From contig CM037876.1 in NCBI GenBank assembly GCA_021292165.1, positions 281,144,521 to 281,208,520 on the forward strand: 64,000 nucleotides of DNA, given 5' to 3'. Below are positions 31,731 through 42,880 of this stretch, one piece after another; position 1 is the stretch's first letter, and every line of letters starts with the position of its first letter. Origin of the DNA: Shinisaurus crocodilurus. Lineage: Eukaryota > Chordata > Lepidosauria > Squamata > Shinisauridae. A program made the translations under genes and the position numbers. Below the pieces are notes generated by a model. The model did not search any database. It had not been told where the DNA came from and saw nothing but the letters and a program-made list of their open reading frames with translations.

Positions 31731-32458
31731 AAGGGAATTATAATTCTCATAGAAGTATCTTCTAAAATTATAAACATGATCAATATGAAAAAAAAAACAC
31801 TAGTAGTCCAATTTTCTTCCTCCCAGTGGTATTTGATGCATATATGGGGCTAGGGAATGTCTCTATAGTGTTGATATAGCCTCCGTAAAAAAAGCAGGGC
31901 TGCTGAATAAGCAGAAAGCCTACATTTAGGAAGGAAGCCAAACATCCTGTCCACTGATAGTCCAGAACAGTCTTCCCCAACCTGGTGTCCTCCAGATGTG
32001 GGAATAGCGGAATAGCTGAATCCTGGTCTATATGTGCAGGAGGATGCGGTGATAGAATCCTAAGGTGGTATAGTGAGATGTACCACTTGAAAGTGCAGGG
32101 GGTGATAATATTCACCTGCTTCTAAGAAACTGTTAACAACAACAATACCATCATCGTGGAAATAGAAAACTAGGATATCAGGGATCAAGATTTTCATACT
32201 GCTGTGTTAGCTTTCTAATTGCAGGATTAATCCAGTCTTTAGGGGTGGGTGATTTTCACCACCCACACCCTATGAAAGTAAAGATGATATTTGGGCCAAA
32301 TGGTTCAGCCCAGCACATACATACATAGGACTCATTCAAAACTGTGATTGTCCATCTATAGTCTGAAATGGTAAGTCTATTCTACTACCTTATTCCCACC
32401 TCATTCTGCTATGTGTGTAGACCAGGACACAGAGATGGGCATTTTCTCATAACACACA
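31731..32458. other. Unassigned DNA with an hAT MITE end
   Basis: CAGTCTTCCCCAACCTGGTG and TCCTCCAGATGTG at 31970-32002 form one end of the 8110-type hAT MITE; the remainder is missing. No gene otherwise. Confidence 0.45.
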
Positions 32459-32741
32459 CAGGGCCTGCTCAAAACATCTTGCTGCTTGAGACAAAGGACA
32501 AGATGGCGCGCCCCACCATTCCATATGCAGAAGCTGACTGGGTGGGCTGATAGTTGGATCCTTCCTTCAACCGTGGTGACAGAACGGCATCCTCCACTGC
32601 ACCTGAGGGCAGCAGCCTAGTTTAGGGGGCACAGGGCAGGCAGGCCACATAATGGCACACACAGCTGTCCTGCAACACCTTGACACTGCTCTGCTCCCCT
32701 CCCCCAGCATCTGCCGCTGCCTAACAGTAGGGCTGGCCCTG
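32459..32741. mobile_element. CAGGGCC-ended hAT-like MITE
   Basis: Ends CAGGGCCTGCTCAAAAC and TAGGGCTGGCCCTG form a short inverted repeat. The style matches hAT MITEs at 36790 and 54017, but the flanks show no convincing 8 bp duplication here. Confidence 0.45.
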
Positions 32742-33179
32742 CATGTGCACAAACAAATATGTCTTTGGAGTGACAACATCTCAATTATGCAACATTTAGC
32801 AAAGCAGCATATTGAGCTACTGGGTTCTGAGTAGGAAAACAGTCCCCACAGAGTCGCTCTTCAGGACTCCTTACAGCCGGTACATTGCAGCCTGCCATAG
32901 GAGGGGATTCCCACTGAGTCATTCACACAATTCCCCCCAGCGTGATATTTCTTATCATCAGGATCAGTACATGCTCACAGCACCCACCCCCCACCCTGCA
33001 GAGCCCCATTACCTTATCCTGTGTCGGCCTGAATTTTCCAGAGGTTCTCCCATCCGAAGCCGGGACATGCTTTCCCCTGATTACCTGATAGGATCTGATG
33101 CATTCACAGCTTGAAGTGTTATGGCTGCAGGCCTATCTGTTGTGGCTTGCATTGGAAACAGCTGCTTGAAAGGAGATCT
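32742..33179. other. Unassigned DNA
   Basis: Nothing recognisable; a 100-codon plus frame at 32812 has no domain. Confidence 0.4.
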
Positions 33180-33900
33180 AAGGCCTTAGAGGGTTTTTGA
33201 AGCCATTACCGACAGAAGGGCTGAGATTAAAGAAACTAATAAGAAAAGGGAGGGGGGGACCCATTGTGTGTAAGGGTGCGTGTGCATGTTGCATGAGCAC
33301 AAAATAAATGATATACAAAATGCGAGGTTAATTTCAAAGCTGTATAAGTTGAATGGCAAACAGTTAAAGGAGCCTGTTTCCTCATTGATGAGAGATTTAA
33401 GTGCCTGGACTCTATATGGAAACACTTTACCCTTCCCCTTTGGGTGGCTCCTTGAAGACCAGCAGAGTTCTTAATTAAGTGTCAAAGAATTGATTAGCCG
33501 GTGCTCTTGCAGTTCAATCCCATTGATGAAACCATTTTTGTCAGGCCAGCTGATATAATTAGACCAAACAAGATGTGAAATCTTCAGTGTTTTGAGCTGG
33601 AGACCAGTAATTATTTAATTTGTAATAAAATAACGGGTGAGTTGGAGAGGGGTGGAAGATGCGGATGAGATAAAGGAGCCGGAGAAGTTGAAGAGTGGCA
33701 GAAAAACCTAATGAGAAAAGTTTTTTGCTTGTTTTTGGGTGGTGGTGGTAAATAATTGTACTTCTCCAGCTTCCTGCCCTACAGGGACTTGGGTTATTTG
33801 CTGGTAGCCTCTGCGCAGGTTGCATTGACTTGCTAATGGCTCGATTGTTCCAAGATGAAATATTGTCTTCTTCACAAGGCATCAGACAAACCTGTCAGAT
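33180..33900. promoter_or_regulatory. Repeat-free block, candidate conserved non-coding element
   Basis: 720 bases with no transposon signature or long frame, rich in homeodomain-type TAATTA/ATTAATT cores: GTTCTTAATTAAGTGTC, TGATATAATTAGACC and CAGTAATTATTTAATTTG. Such composition is common in vertebrate developmental enhancers. This is inference only; conservation was not tested. Confidence 0.25.
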
Positions 33901-34166
33901 TATGCTGAACAAAAACAGGGAAGTGCTTTTCACATTTCCACCCCTTCCCCCTGCACGAAGCACTTTTCCCCTTCGCTTTTGAGATTCTTCAAGTGGCAGG
34001 GACTTTTCAGGTTTTTATGGGGGCGGGGGGAACACTGCAGAGAGAAGGCCTAGCCTTTTGGCAACAACAGTATTCTACTGAGAATCTCTTCACCGCCCCT
34101 GTCAGCTACATTTTTGTACCATTCCCACCACCACCACCTCCAACTCTGCCTGCAGTGACACAATCA

Positions 34167-34815
34167 GGGCTAAACTACACACTATGTTAAATGTGTAGCA
34201 TGAAGCTTATCTTCACTTTCTTTTTTTTAATCCCCAAGTAAGTGTGCAGGGCCCCAATCTGGATTGTGACCAACATGCACAGGTAAGGGGAGGTTTAAGC
34301 CTTCCCACCCAGCCACTCCCCTGCCCAATCCCCCCCACCCTGTGTAGGATACAAAAAGTGGAAAATCCTCCATTGCCATCAATTGACTTTCCCTCATTTT
34401 TACGCTCCCAGATGGCAGGGGGATAATGTGGGATGGTGGAGCAGCTGGGTGGGAAGGTTTAAATCCCCCTTACCCATGTGCAGATTGAGGCCTTGCACAC
34501 TTACTTGGGGTAAAAAGAAAGTGAGGATTGGCTGCATGCTTAACGTACAGTCATGCCTTGGATTGAGAGCATAATTCGTTCCGGAAATGTGCTTGTAATC
34601 CAAAACACTCTTATATCAAAACGAAATCTCCCCCAAAAAAATTGTACAGGGATTTTTAATTTAAACCGTACTACAGTACTTGTATTGCAAGACGTCGCTT
34701 GTATATCAAGTTAAAAAAAATTAAATAAATATTTAAAATTTTGCTTGTCTTGCAAAATGCTCTCAAACCAAGTTACTTGTAATCCAAGGTATTACTGTAT
34801 TGTGTAATTTAGCCC
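34167..34815. mobile_element. Harbinger-like foldback MITE, TSD TCA
   Basis: Ends GGGCTAAACTACACA and TGTAATTTAGCCC, flanked by TCA at 34164-34166 and 34816-34818. Long inverted arms: CTTCACTTTCTTTTTTTTAA, CCCCAAGTAAGTGTGCAGGG and CCCAATCTGG on the left pair with CAGATTGAGGCC, TTGCACACTTACTTGGGG and AAGAAAGTGAGGATTGG on the right. A Tigger-like element (34548-34797) is nested just before the right terminus. A GGG/GGC start with a 3 bp TSD fits PIF/Harbinger, but this assignment is tentative. Confidence 0.7.
34548..34797. mobile_element. Tc1/mariner (Tigger-like) MITE, TSD TA
   Basis: Ends CAGTCATGCCTTGGATTG and TAATCCAAGGTATTACTG form an imperfect inverted repeat; TA flanks both sides (34546-34547, 34798-34799). 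Internal ATAATTCGTTCCGGAA also occurs in the element at 5948. 250 bp, non-coding. Confidence 0.85.
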
Positions 34816-35454
34816 TCAGAAGGAAGGGGTTAGATTTTAAAACAAAAAATGGTGCTAAAGCTGCAGCTGATCACAGCTGCTAATGTGAGCAACCAGGTAC
34901 AACATGGTACGGGGTGAGTGGCATCAGGGAAACATTTCAAGTCCCCCAAAGCCCTGTTTCTGTATGGAAAAAGTTCATTGGAGGGCATTCAGTTCATCTC
35001 TACTGTCAGATTAACACAGAACAAAGTGGTCCCTTCCGAAGGCTCGGCTGCCGATTTTTGAGATGCACCTTATGTTAAGGAGAGGACAAATACACTGAAA
35101 TTTGTCAAAGTGCTGGTGAAGGTTAACATTCATCTAAGACTTCTCAGTAGGAGAGTTCACTGCAAAGTACTGTATAATGAGGAATCAATCACTCCTATTG
35201 TAAAGATAACTGGAATGAAGAGATCACTTGCCAAACTGGCGAGGTGGTCTCCTTTGTCACTAGCACAGTCGTTTGTGTGTTGAGAACATCAATGGAAGTG
35301 TTGTGGTGCAGAGAAAATGTACAGATCCTAAAACATCTCTAATCTCCCCCCCCCCCTCCTGTCAAATTTAAAACTGGCACTGCTTTTGTTAGTCTATGTT
35401 ATTCCACCTTTGGCTTGCTGACCAGGGTCTTTTTACGGCTTCCTGGGTTCAGCG
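34816..35454. other. Unassigned DNA
   Basis: About 640 bases with a C-run near 35348 and no gene or repeat identified. Confidence 0.4.
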
Positions 35455-35725
35455 CTCTTAGCATTATTTATTATTGGTGTAGCACCATGAATGTACATGG
35501 CTGTATTGAAAAAGGGCAATGACAGACAGACAGGCATTCTAAGTGGGGTGGAAGTGGTTTTGAAACCCATTCCCTATCATGAAAACAAATGTCTTAGAAT
35601 GCGGTGGAAGGGCTTCAAACCACTTCCACCGCACTTTGGACCACCGTCTGTTTCCACCCTAACGTAGCACACGTACAAATAAGACAAGCCCACCCTGATG
35701 ATCATACAATCTACATTTTGAGTCC
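35455..35725 (-). mobile_element. CR1/L3-like tail, split by a small foldback
   Basis: TTATTATTGGTGTAGCACCA and TGAATGTACATGGCTGTA on the left, and AAATAAGACAAGCCCACCCT with CATACAATCTACATTTTGAG on the right, are two parts of one minus-strand L3-like tail. Between them, about 35534-35660, lies a palindromic insert whose arms contain GTGGAAGTGGTTT and AAACCACTTCCACCGCA. Confidence 0.5.
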
Positions 35726-36049
35726 TAGTGATGAGGACGAAATTTGTTCAGTTCACATTTAATTGTAATGTGAAGTTATCTAATTTCACACTTTCAAACC
35801 ACTATGCAGATTGAAACTGAGTTATCCTTTGAAACGGGCACTTCTCCAAATGTTGCAATGGAGTTCTCCAGTCAAACCAAGACACGTAAAAATACACATT
35901 AAGTACATACTAAAAATGCATTACGGTATATTAGGAAAATTGCTTGCAAAAAATGTGTATATTGGCAAACATGGATATGGGTTACCTCCACTATAATAAC
36001 CCTGTGAAGTAGGCTAGGGTTAGACCGTGACTTGCCTTCCTACCCTGTC

Positions 36050-36192
36050 AATTCCTTGTCTGTCAATTAGATTGTAAGCTATTCAGGGCAGGGGCTTGTC
36101 TTTTTAATTAGTTAACTTCTGTTCCTCTATAAAGCATCATGCATATTGCTGGTGCAATAACAATGACAGTCTCCATTTATAATAAAGGCCTC
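36050..36192 (+). mobile_element. CR1/L3-like 3' tail
   Basis: AGATTGTAAGCTATTCAGGG, CAGGGGCTTGTC, TATAAAGCATCATGCATATT and GGTGCAATAACAATGACAG follow the L3-type terminus. Coding part absent. Confidence 0.55.
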
Positions 36193-36781
36193 CCCCGCCC
36201 CAGAAAAGCGAGCAAAGCAGCGGACGTCAGAGCCCATGGAAGAGTATCAGGTTATCAGCTGAAAATTAAATCTCAGATTTCCGACATGGCTGGGATCCAT
36301 GCTGTGCAAACTCATTTTGGTAGGCTGTGATTGTTGGATGTTAACTTCACCCCTGTAAGCACTGTTATAGGAACACCACCATTAGTAGCAAACTATGTGG
36401 GCCTTGCCCCCACCCACCCCGCACGTTATTATTTTCTTTGGTGTGGGTACGCATGAGCGCCGGAAGAAGATAAAACCGACAGTGTTGGAGATTGAACACA
36501 AGTTTCAGGCAACTTACAGATGGCAGTAAGTTAGAATGACTTCCTCATGCTGTTCTGACAGCAATGCACTAGATTAGACAGATATCAGGAGCTGCCAAAC
36601 ACTTTCCCATCCCCACTGGTTTCCATGCTACCTGCAGCCTGAGAGATGTGACATGCACGGGGAAGGGAGGTGCAGAAGGAAAGCAAAGGGATTGAGCTAG
36701 AAGAGGTTGCTAAATGACAGGCACAACGCTGAGCATAGTTGTTTTCTTCCCTCCGTCTCAGCTGCATCAGTAGTAACGGTG
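36193..36781. other. Unassigned DNA
   Basis: No gene; no repeat identified. Confidence 0.4.
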
Positions 36782-36789
36782 CATACCAC

Positions 36790-37141
36790 CAGGGCTGACT
36801 CCAGGTTTCTCAGGGCCCTTGGGCAAGACACCCTCAATAGGCACACTCCCTCAGTGAGTCTGCCTTCTCACCACCGTTCTCACCAGCTGTTATTGCTCTG
36901 CATCCACTTTCTCATCATTGCTACCACTTGCTAGTTTGACATGCAGAGAGGAAGTAGGCAGTGGCATCTACTGCTCCTCCTTCTCACCATTACCATTGTC
37001 TGAGCCAGAGGCAGGTGGACAAGCAGTTTGCAACAGTGAAGAGAAGGAGCAACTCCAGGTGGGTCTTGTCAGTGGGTCCCTGCTGGGGTGTGGGCCATTG
37101 GCAAGTGCCCCACACCATGCCTATCCTTGACTCTGGCCCTA
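36790..37141. mobile_element. hAT-like MITE with 8 bp TSD
   Basis: Ends CAGGGCTGACTCCAGG and CCTTGACTCTGGCCCTA (imperfect inverted repeat). Flanks CATACCAC (36782-36789) and CATACTAC (37142-37149) agree at 7/8. Overlapping plus-strand frames (70-140 codons) are not gene-like. Confidence 0.75.
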
Positions 37142-37389
37142 CATACTACATTGATGCGGACATGGTGCTTTCTTTTGCTCCTCTAAGCAAATGTGCATCA
37201 CCCCTTTGTCCCAGCAAAGTAGAAAACACTCGGGAATCTCTTTTGCTGCTGGACAAAGAGGTGGAGCAGATGCCGACCTGGGCAGAGGATCTCTGTATAT
37301 CTGAGGGAAGAAAGGGGCAGAAAATTTCCCCTTACTTGGTAGCCAACTTCTGTCTATCTAGAACCGGAAGTTGCTTCCTGTAGCACTGA

Positions 37390-37850
37390 GGCAGAGGGCC
37401 CAACTGGATGGGACACCAAACATGTCACTTGAAGTTCCATTTGTTTGTTGTTGTTTTTATTGTTAATAGCCCCTGTAGTGGAGGAGATTTTCCTCTGGTC
37501 TATGATGCACAGAGAGAGGGATTAACCCTTCCCCTCAGCCAGGGTCTCAATGAAATTACCCCTTCTGCACTATTAGCCCTGGAAGGGAAGCATCTATCGG
37601 CACCAGTGGATGCTCCCCGCCTCCAGAGCTAATGGTAGCTTTGGGGAGGGGGTTATTTTCATCAGGATTCCAACAGTGGTGAAAAGAGTTAATCCTCCTC
37701 CCTCTGGTCTTTGGTCCCACTGGAAATCGAGTGGGCGGGGGATAAGAGCTATTAGGAGTAAAAGGACAACAATGGTGCATCAAGCATTATGTATCACATG
37801 TACTTCACCCCTACATCTCCCTCCTTCAGAACTCATTAAACTGCATTAGC
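37390..37850. mobile_element. Foldback element, unclassified
   Basis: Large imperfect palindrome centred near 37605: ATGAAATTACCCCTTCTGC, CTATTAGCCCTGGAAGGG and AGCATCTATCGGCACC on the left pair with AGTGGATGCTCCCCGCC, CCAGAGCTAATGGTAGC and GGGGGTTATTTTCATCAGG on the right. Termini are not certain. No coding capacity. Confidence 0.55.
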
Positions 37851-38199
37851 TCCTTGATAGGCATGTAGTAGGTTACTCAGTCTAGACCCACTGAGTAGCT
37901 GCTGTGCATTTTGTAATGGACCAATGGCATTCCCATCTTTGCAAGGTTGCTGTGTCCAGACCAGATAGGTCCCCCCCCTTTAGGATGCTGCTGAAGGATA
38001 CACACATTTGTTTACAGACAGTTTTATTGTGAGGTGGCTACTAAACTTCACTGCCACCAGCATACCACCAAGCAGTTTTCATTACAAAAGGGGGGGGGGA
38101 AGAGATTTCCTTCTAACTTCGAATCATTTGCTCATGTACATAGAAGCTAATAAAGCACTTGCTAGTAAACCCCCTAATTTTAGTTCTATAATTAAGTAT
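37851..38199. other. Unassigned DNA
   Basis: A G-run near 38090 and otherwise no features. Confidence 0.4.
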
Positions 38200-38935
38200 T
38201 GAACCCTCATTTTTAATCTACAGCAAAGACACATCACATCTGAGCTTATCCTAAATTAGCAGGAGAGACATCTAGTGCTAGAATATTTAAGATTAAGCAC
38301 ATTGATCTAAAATACCAGAATGGGTTGCTTTATTTTCACCCCTTCTTTTATTTTTATTTTTTTAAAAAAATTGTTATTATTTCAAACTTTAATTATAAAA
38401 TTATGAATGGAAATTTATATTAAAGTATATAATTATAAGAAACTGAAGTGAGGGACATCACCCGATGCCAAAGTATTAACAAGGGCAGGGTGTTTGGAAG
38501 TATTGATTCCAGCGTGAGACATCCGTTAATTGCTCTAAGCACTTGCTCTATAATTTTTACTGGTGTGAGCTGAGTGAAATTCACATCCGACACATCCTGC
38601 AGACCTGCACAAAGTTTCGCAATGAAGCGGAAGCCGTGAAGCCCATAGCACCAGCCAGCGCTGCCTGGATTTAAGGACTTCCCATGAACAATGAGAATAA
38701 ACAGGGAACCTGCACAAACTGACCACAGTTGCCATTCTGCGTTGAGAAGGTGAAAGCATCCTGCTAAGGCAGTAGCCTTGGTATGAAAGATGCTGACATG
38801 ATGTACAGCATTATTCCCTCTCCGGCTTTAAAGTTTACAGACGTTAATGCATAATGAGAAGAGATGCTCAAGCACACTTTCTCTCCCTTTGCCCTCAAAT
38901 CATTTATTGTCTTCTCTCTAATAGCGGAGGTACTG
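38200..38935. promoter_or_regulatory. Repeat-free block, candidate conserved non-coding element
   Basis: No transposon signature. AT-rich left half (TTTAATTATAAAATTATGAA), then a balanced right half with ACATCCGTTAATTGCTC, CGTTAATGCATAATGAG and CCATGAACAATGAGAATAAA (the ACAATG core is SOX-like). A candidate enhancer region; conservation untested. Confidence 0.25.
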
Positions 38936-39002
38936 AGTCTATTCGAAGCCTACTTCCAAATGTGCAATGATCTCTCCCTGCAGTGTGCATGTACACGTGT
39001 GT

Positions 39003-39440
39003 GAGGGATGGGTGAGAATTTTGTGTCATTTCAGTTTTGATAAGAATTTACCAAAACTCGCAAAGTTCATCATATTTGGGAGAAAAAGAACGGGCGATTG
39101 CAAAAATTCAAATGTGGGAGAAAGTGAAATGGACCTCTATTTGAAGGACTGTCAGAAGACGCTCCTCTATTTGAAAGGCTGCCCGGTTCATGTCTAGTTT
39201 AAAGATGAAGAACCATAAGAAGGGAGAGCCAGGGCCTTGACATGGACCATCAGCAGTTAGCACCTGGGCAGCGGACTGAGAGCAGGCACACGGGTCACCG
39301 TCTTCCCTACTATGGGGAGATGTATTGTATTTCAAATTAAATCATAGGAATTATTTCTAAATTTGTGCCTATGCTTATAAAAGAATGTATGCAAATTTAA
39401 TGCAAATCTGTGTCCGCTTTTATGACGATGCATTTCCTCT
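39003..39440 (+). mobile_element. MITE subfamily 2, fullest copy
   Basis: Head GAGGGATGGGTGAGAATTTT and AAGAATTTACCAAAACTCGC, then CTCTATTTGAAGGACTGTC repeated as CTCTATTTGAAAGGCTG, then GGAGATGTATTGTATTTC and GCAAATTTAATGCAAATCTG. The head resembles the subfamily 1 head; the body does not. Partial relatives lie at 8385, 46854 and 47193. Confidence 0.6.
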
Positions 39441-39601
39441 TTCCGGGCACTGCATAAGTGGCTGGCCACCACAGCCTACTCAGCAGAGCAGCACCTTCTG
39501 CTTGCTGCACCCAAAACCCCAGCCTCGAGTTCAGACTGCTGACTTCAGGAACCCTGGGCTCTAAGGTCTAGATTTGAGTATGGCAGCTGCTTATAGACCT
39601 A

Positions 39602-40056
39602 GGGCCGGTTCGCATGACCCAGGCTGCGGGCGGGGGAGGCACCACGGGGCGATCCGTGGGGTCCAGCGGGGCGCCACAGACGACCTGCGCCCTGCGCGCG
39701 TGGGCGGACCCCGGTGGAGTCGGTAGTCCCCGCACCGCAGTGCGGGCCTCCCAGGGCTAGGGGGCAGGGGCCCGGGATGCTCAGAGGGGACGTTTGCCCC
39801 TATAGGCCGGAGCGGCGGCAGCTCCGGCCGCTCTGGGCTGCCGCCTCTGTGCGGCCCCTGCGGGACGGCCGCCTGCTGTTTGCACGGCAGGGTGGCCACG
39901 CGCGGTAGTGGCTTACCCCTCTACCACCCATGGTCACTTTGCGTGCGTCCCATGTGCGGCTGTCCCGCGGGGGCACCCCCGGTCGGCGTTCGCACGACAC
40001 GGGAACCGCGGGGGACTTCTGCTTCCCCGCGGTTCCCGTGTCATGCGAAGATGCCC
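39602..40056. mobile_element. GC-rich Harbinger-like MITE, TSD CTA
   Basis: Ends GGGCCGGTTCGCATGAC and GTCATGCGAAGATGCCC; CTA flanks both sides (39599-39601, 40057-40059). The interior is strongly GC- and CpG-rich. A near-perfect inverted repeat sits at the right: GACACGGGAACCGCGGGG pairs with CCCCGCGGTTCCCGTGTC. Frames up to 102 codons are compositional artefacts. A GG(G) start with a 3 bp TSD suggests PIF/Harbinger. Confidence 0.7.
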
Positions 40057-40059
40057 CTA

Positions 40060-40577
40060 GTCTGGGCCTGGCACAATCTAAATTCAGTTGATAAAATCTG
40101 AAATCTGCTACTTCCCCTTTAAGTGTGCTTAGCTTATGGGATAGGGGCCAAAAGACTCCCTCCTTACTATCTTCTGGCCTTGGTAATCAGGCAGAGGTGT
40201 GGGGGGTGGTTACATGCAAACCAGCAGGATTGCCCAGTCATCTACCCCTTAAAAGGAGGGGTTGCAAGCCCATATCGCCAGACTGGGGAGGGGTGGCTCC
40301 ATGGAGAGTTGAATCCACACCACTCCAGACCAGGAACCAACCCTGAAGATGGAGCATACAGAATAGGGAAATTGCATTTTCACTCCAGAGTATACACAGC
40401 CACAATACTGACTGAGTCCCTAGTATGGGGGCAGAGGGGGGCTTTTAACACCCAGATCAGTCCCACTGCACTTACTCTAGAGTAAAAGAGAAAAAGAATA
40501 CTTAGCTACTAGATATGGGTTTAAAGTAATGTCTGTTTTGTCCCTGAGTGTACCATTTTGAATAGTCCTATATTAGC
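40060..40577. other. Unassigned DNA
   Basis: A 120-codon plus frame (40123-40485) has no domain that I recognise. No repeat identified. Confidence 0.4.
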
Positions 40578-40850
40578 TAGCGATGGGCAAGTCAGCAAAA
40601 ATTGAGCTTGTTGAGGTTCTCCAGATTGTTTGTGCACATCTTTCATATATATGCATTTTTTTCATGCACATTTTTCAAATGTACATATTTTTGAACACAT
40701 TCTGTTTCATCGTGCAAATCACTTTGCACCCACAGAACTGAATGGGCTTTGACCATGGATTGCATTCAGATCCGTGTTGGGCTCTGGGAGGTGCAAACTG
40801 GGTAAATTCTCATCAAAACCGAACTGAAATGAATTTCTCATACATCCCTC
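40578..40850 (-). mobile_element. TAGGGATG-type MITE, copy g, internally deleted
   Basis: TAGCGATGGGCAAGTCAGC, TTGTTGAGGTTCTCCAGATT, TTTTTCAAATGTACATATTT, AACTGGGTAAATTCTCATC and TTTCTCATACATCCCT. About 150 bases shorter than other copies. Confidence 0.75.
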
Positions 40851-41215
40851 AGATGAATTGATTAACATAGGAAAGATTTACCAAAAAAAATCTCTTCACT
40901 GAACCAAGATCCCTCTACACTGGGTATAGCAGCATTTGTGAGGCAAGCCCCATGTGTGCTCTCCACACATTACACATGCTATAAATATTTTCTGGCATGG
41001 CTTCTATTAACAATGCTGTGCAAAACGGTATGGGAAATTGCATAAATATACAGACGTCGGCCTAGCAAGGAGGAAAAAAAACCTCCACTTCTGGAATACT
41101 TTGCTTTTAAGCTTCAGAACCGTTGGGATCTAAGCATAAAGCATCTGCCTCTTTTTTGTTGATGGCTCTCATTCAAGGCATGTCGGCTGAGTGTGTTGGT
41201 AGCTATGAAACTGAT

Positions 41216-41249
<34 letters not shown>

Positions 41250-42105
41250 CATTCACTGTCATTGCCAGGACTGGTAATTAATCAAGACTGCACAGTGGCC
41301 ACCTCTCTTATTTCTCCTTCCCCTTTTTCGGAGTGAGTAATGAAGAATGATGTCTTCACTTCTTCACCTCTACATCTCCTGGGCATGGAACGCTCAAGCT
41401 GGTTCCTTTAACAAGGGACCTGAACTGGGGAGAATGCTCTGCCGATGACAAATGCAGCCTTGGAGTTTGCCAAGTGTGCGGTTGGCTTTGTGACACTTCT
41501 CTGTTTGCCGCCATCAATCTTCTTCTGTCAAGAGGGCCTTTTTTTGTCCTGTTGTCATAGCTTTTTTGCTTCTCGTTATGCAGCATGTTCTACCTATACG
41601 TGAACTGTCTGGAAGCTGCTTTAGCGGAGTGCATTAAGAAACAGAGGCCCGTAGCCATGGTGAATGGGGTTGGCTTTGTATAGGTCCATTAAGAAGAAAA
41701 GGACAGGAGAGTGCAGCATCAGGGGAATGAGTTTATTTATTCCACTATTTCCACTTTGCCCCTCTGCACAAATTGAAAGGAGATAGTTTTGTCGAGCCTC
41801 TGAGCATATATAGTTTTAATTTGGGTATTGCTGGAATCCTAGACAGATGCTGGCTGAATGAAACTGTCATGCTAGAAAAAGAAAGAAACGAAAGAAATGG
41901 TCATTCTCACACTAGATTCCAGCATCCTTCCTAAACCTTGCCCATCTGCCAAATAACTTTTGTTAGAACAGCTCCTGGGCAGCGGAGGGCATGGCATGGC
42001 AAGGCAAGGAAGTACATAAGTACACTCTGTTTGTATGTGACTTTGTTAGTCACTGTGGTGAGCAAGAGCACCAGTGAGCAAAGCTGACCTAGAAAACTTC
42101 ATAGA
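40851..42105. promoter_or_regulatory. Repeat-poor block with (AT)n
   Basis: An (AT)n run lies at about 41217-41247. The rest (especially 41080-41700) has no transposon signature; TGGTAATTAATCAAGACTGC and CTTTGTGACACTTC are the kind of motif found in conserved non-coding blocks. Candidate only. Confidence 0.2.
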
Positions 42106-42113
42106 GGTTAGAG

Positions 42114-42556
42114 CAGGGGTCCCCCCCCCAACCTTTTTGGGTCAGTAGGGCACATTTAGAATTTTGAGAGTCTTGTGGGCACTCTTACAAAATGGCTGCC
42201 ATGGGGGTGGTTGCCCGTTCATAAAATAGCTGCCATGGTGGGCATGGCTGGTCCCAAAACACTCATTTCCCAGAAAGTAAACTGGTGAGACATGGCCAGC
42301 CTATGTCCATGGCAGAGATTGCATCTGAGCTCCAAAATACAAAACCACTCTTTTGAACTGAACTAAATATGGTGTGGGAGGGCGAAACCCAACAGGGGAA
42401 CTTCTTTATGTAGCATACCAGTCATCCAGATATTTTTTTTTAAAAAAAATAAAATATCTTGAGAAATAAATATCCAAAGGAGCAGGGAGCCATGCAGGTG
42501 CCAAGAGCGGTGTTCATGGGCACATTGGTGCCCACAGGCTCCGCCTTGGAGACCTG
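42114..42556 (+). mobile_element. hAT non-autonomous element
   Basis: Starts CAGGGGTCCCC with a C-run and AACCTTTTTGGGTCAG, and ends CTCCGCCTTGGAGACCTG. Internal CTTACAAAATGGCTGCCATG occurs twice in related form. Flanks share GGTTAG (near 42106 and 42559), a possible decayed TSD. Same family as 1796-2124. Confidence 0.65.
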
Positions 42557-42849
42557 AGGGTTAGGAAGTGTTACTTGACCCACTCTAGCCAATTGGTGCA
42601 TGGAGGCTTTCTTAGCTGGTATGGCTGGTCTCCCTTCTAGCAGTTCTCTGCATTTGCTAAAGCTGGATAGTGATGCATTGCCTTAATCTCCACCTGATAT
42701 CCCTAATGTCAAGGACTTGCTGCCAGTTTGAATGCTCACACTCTCATGCACAGTTCCATTGGATTCTTCTGCACATATATTTATAATCCATTTGACAATA
42801 TGTAAAATATTCAAACATCAAAAAACAGGCATTTCACTTTTCATCTATT

Positions 42850-42880
<31 letters not shown>

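Noticed and set aside
32459..32741. Confirmed hAT insertion
   Set aside because: The ends look right but the 8-base flanks match at only 3/8, so the class is kept tentative.
39591..40101. Several GC-rich frames of 64-102 codons
   Set aside because: They lie inside a MITE with inverted ends and a 3 bp target duplication; composition alone keeps the frames open.
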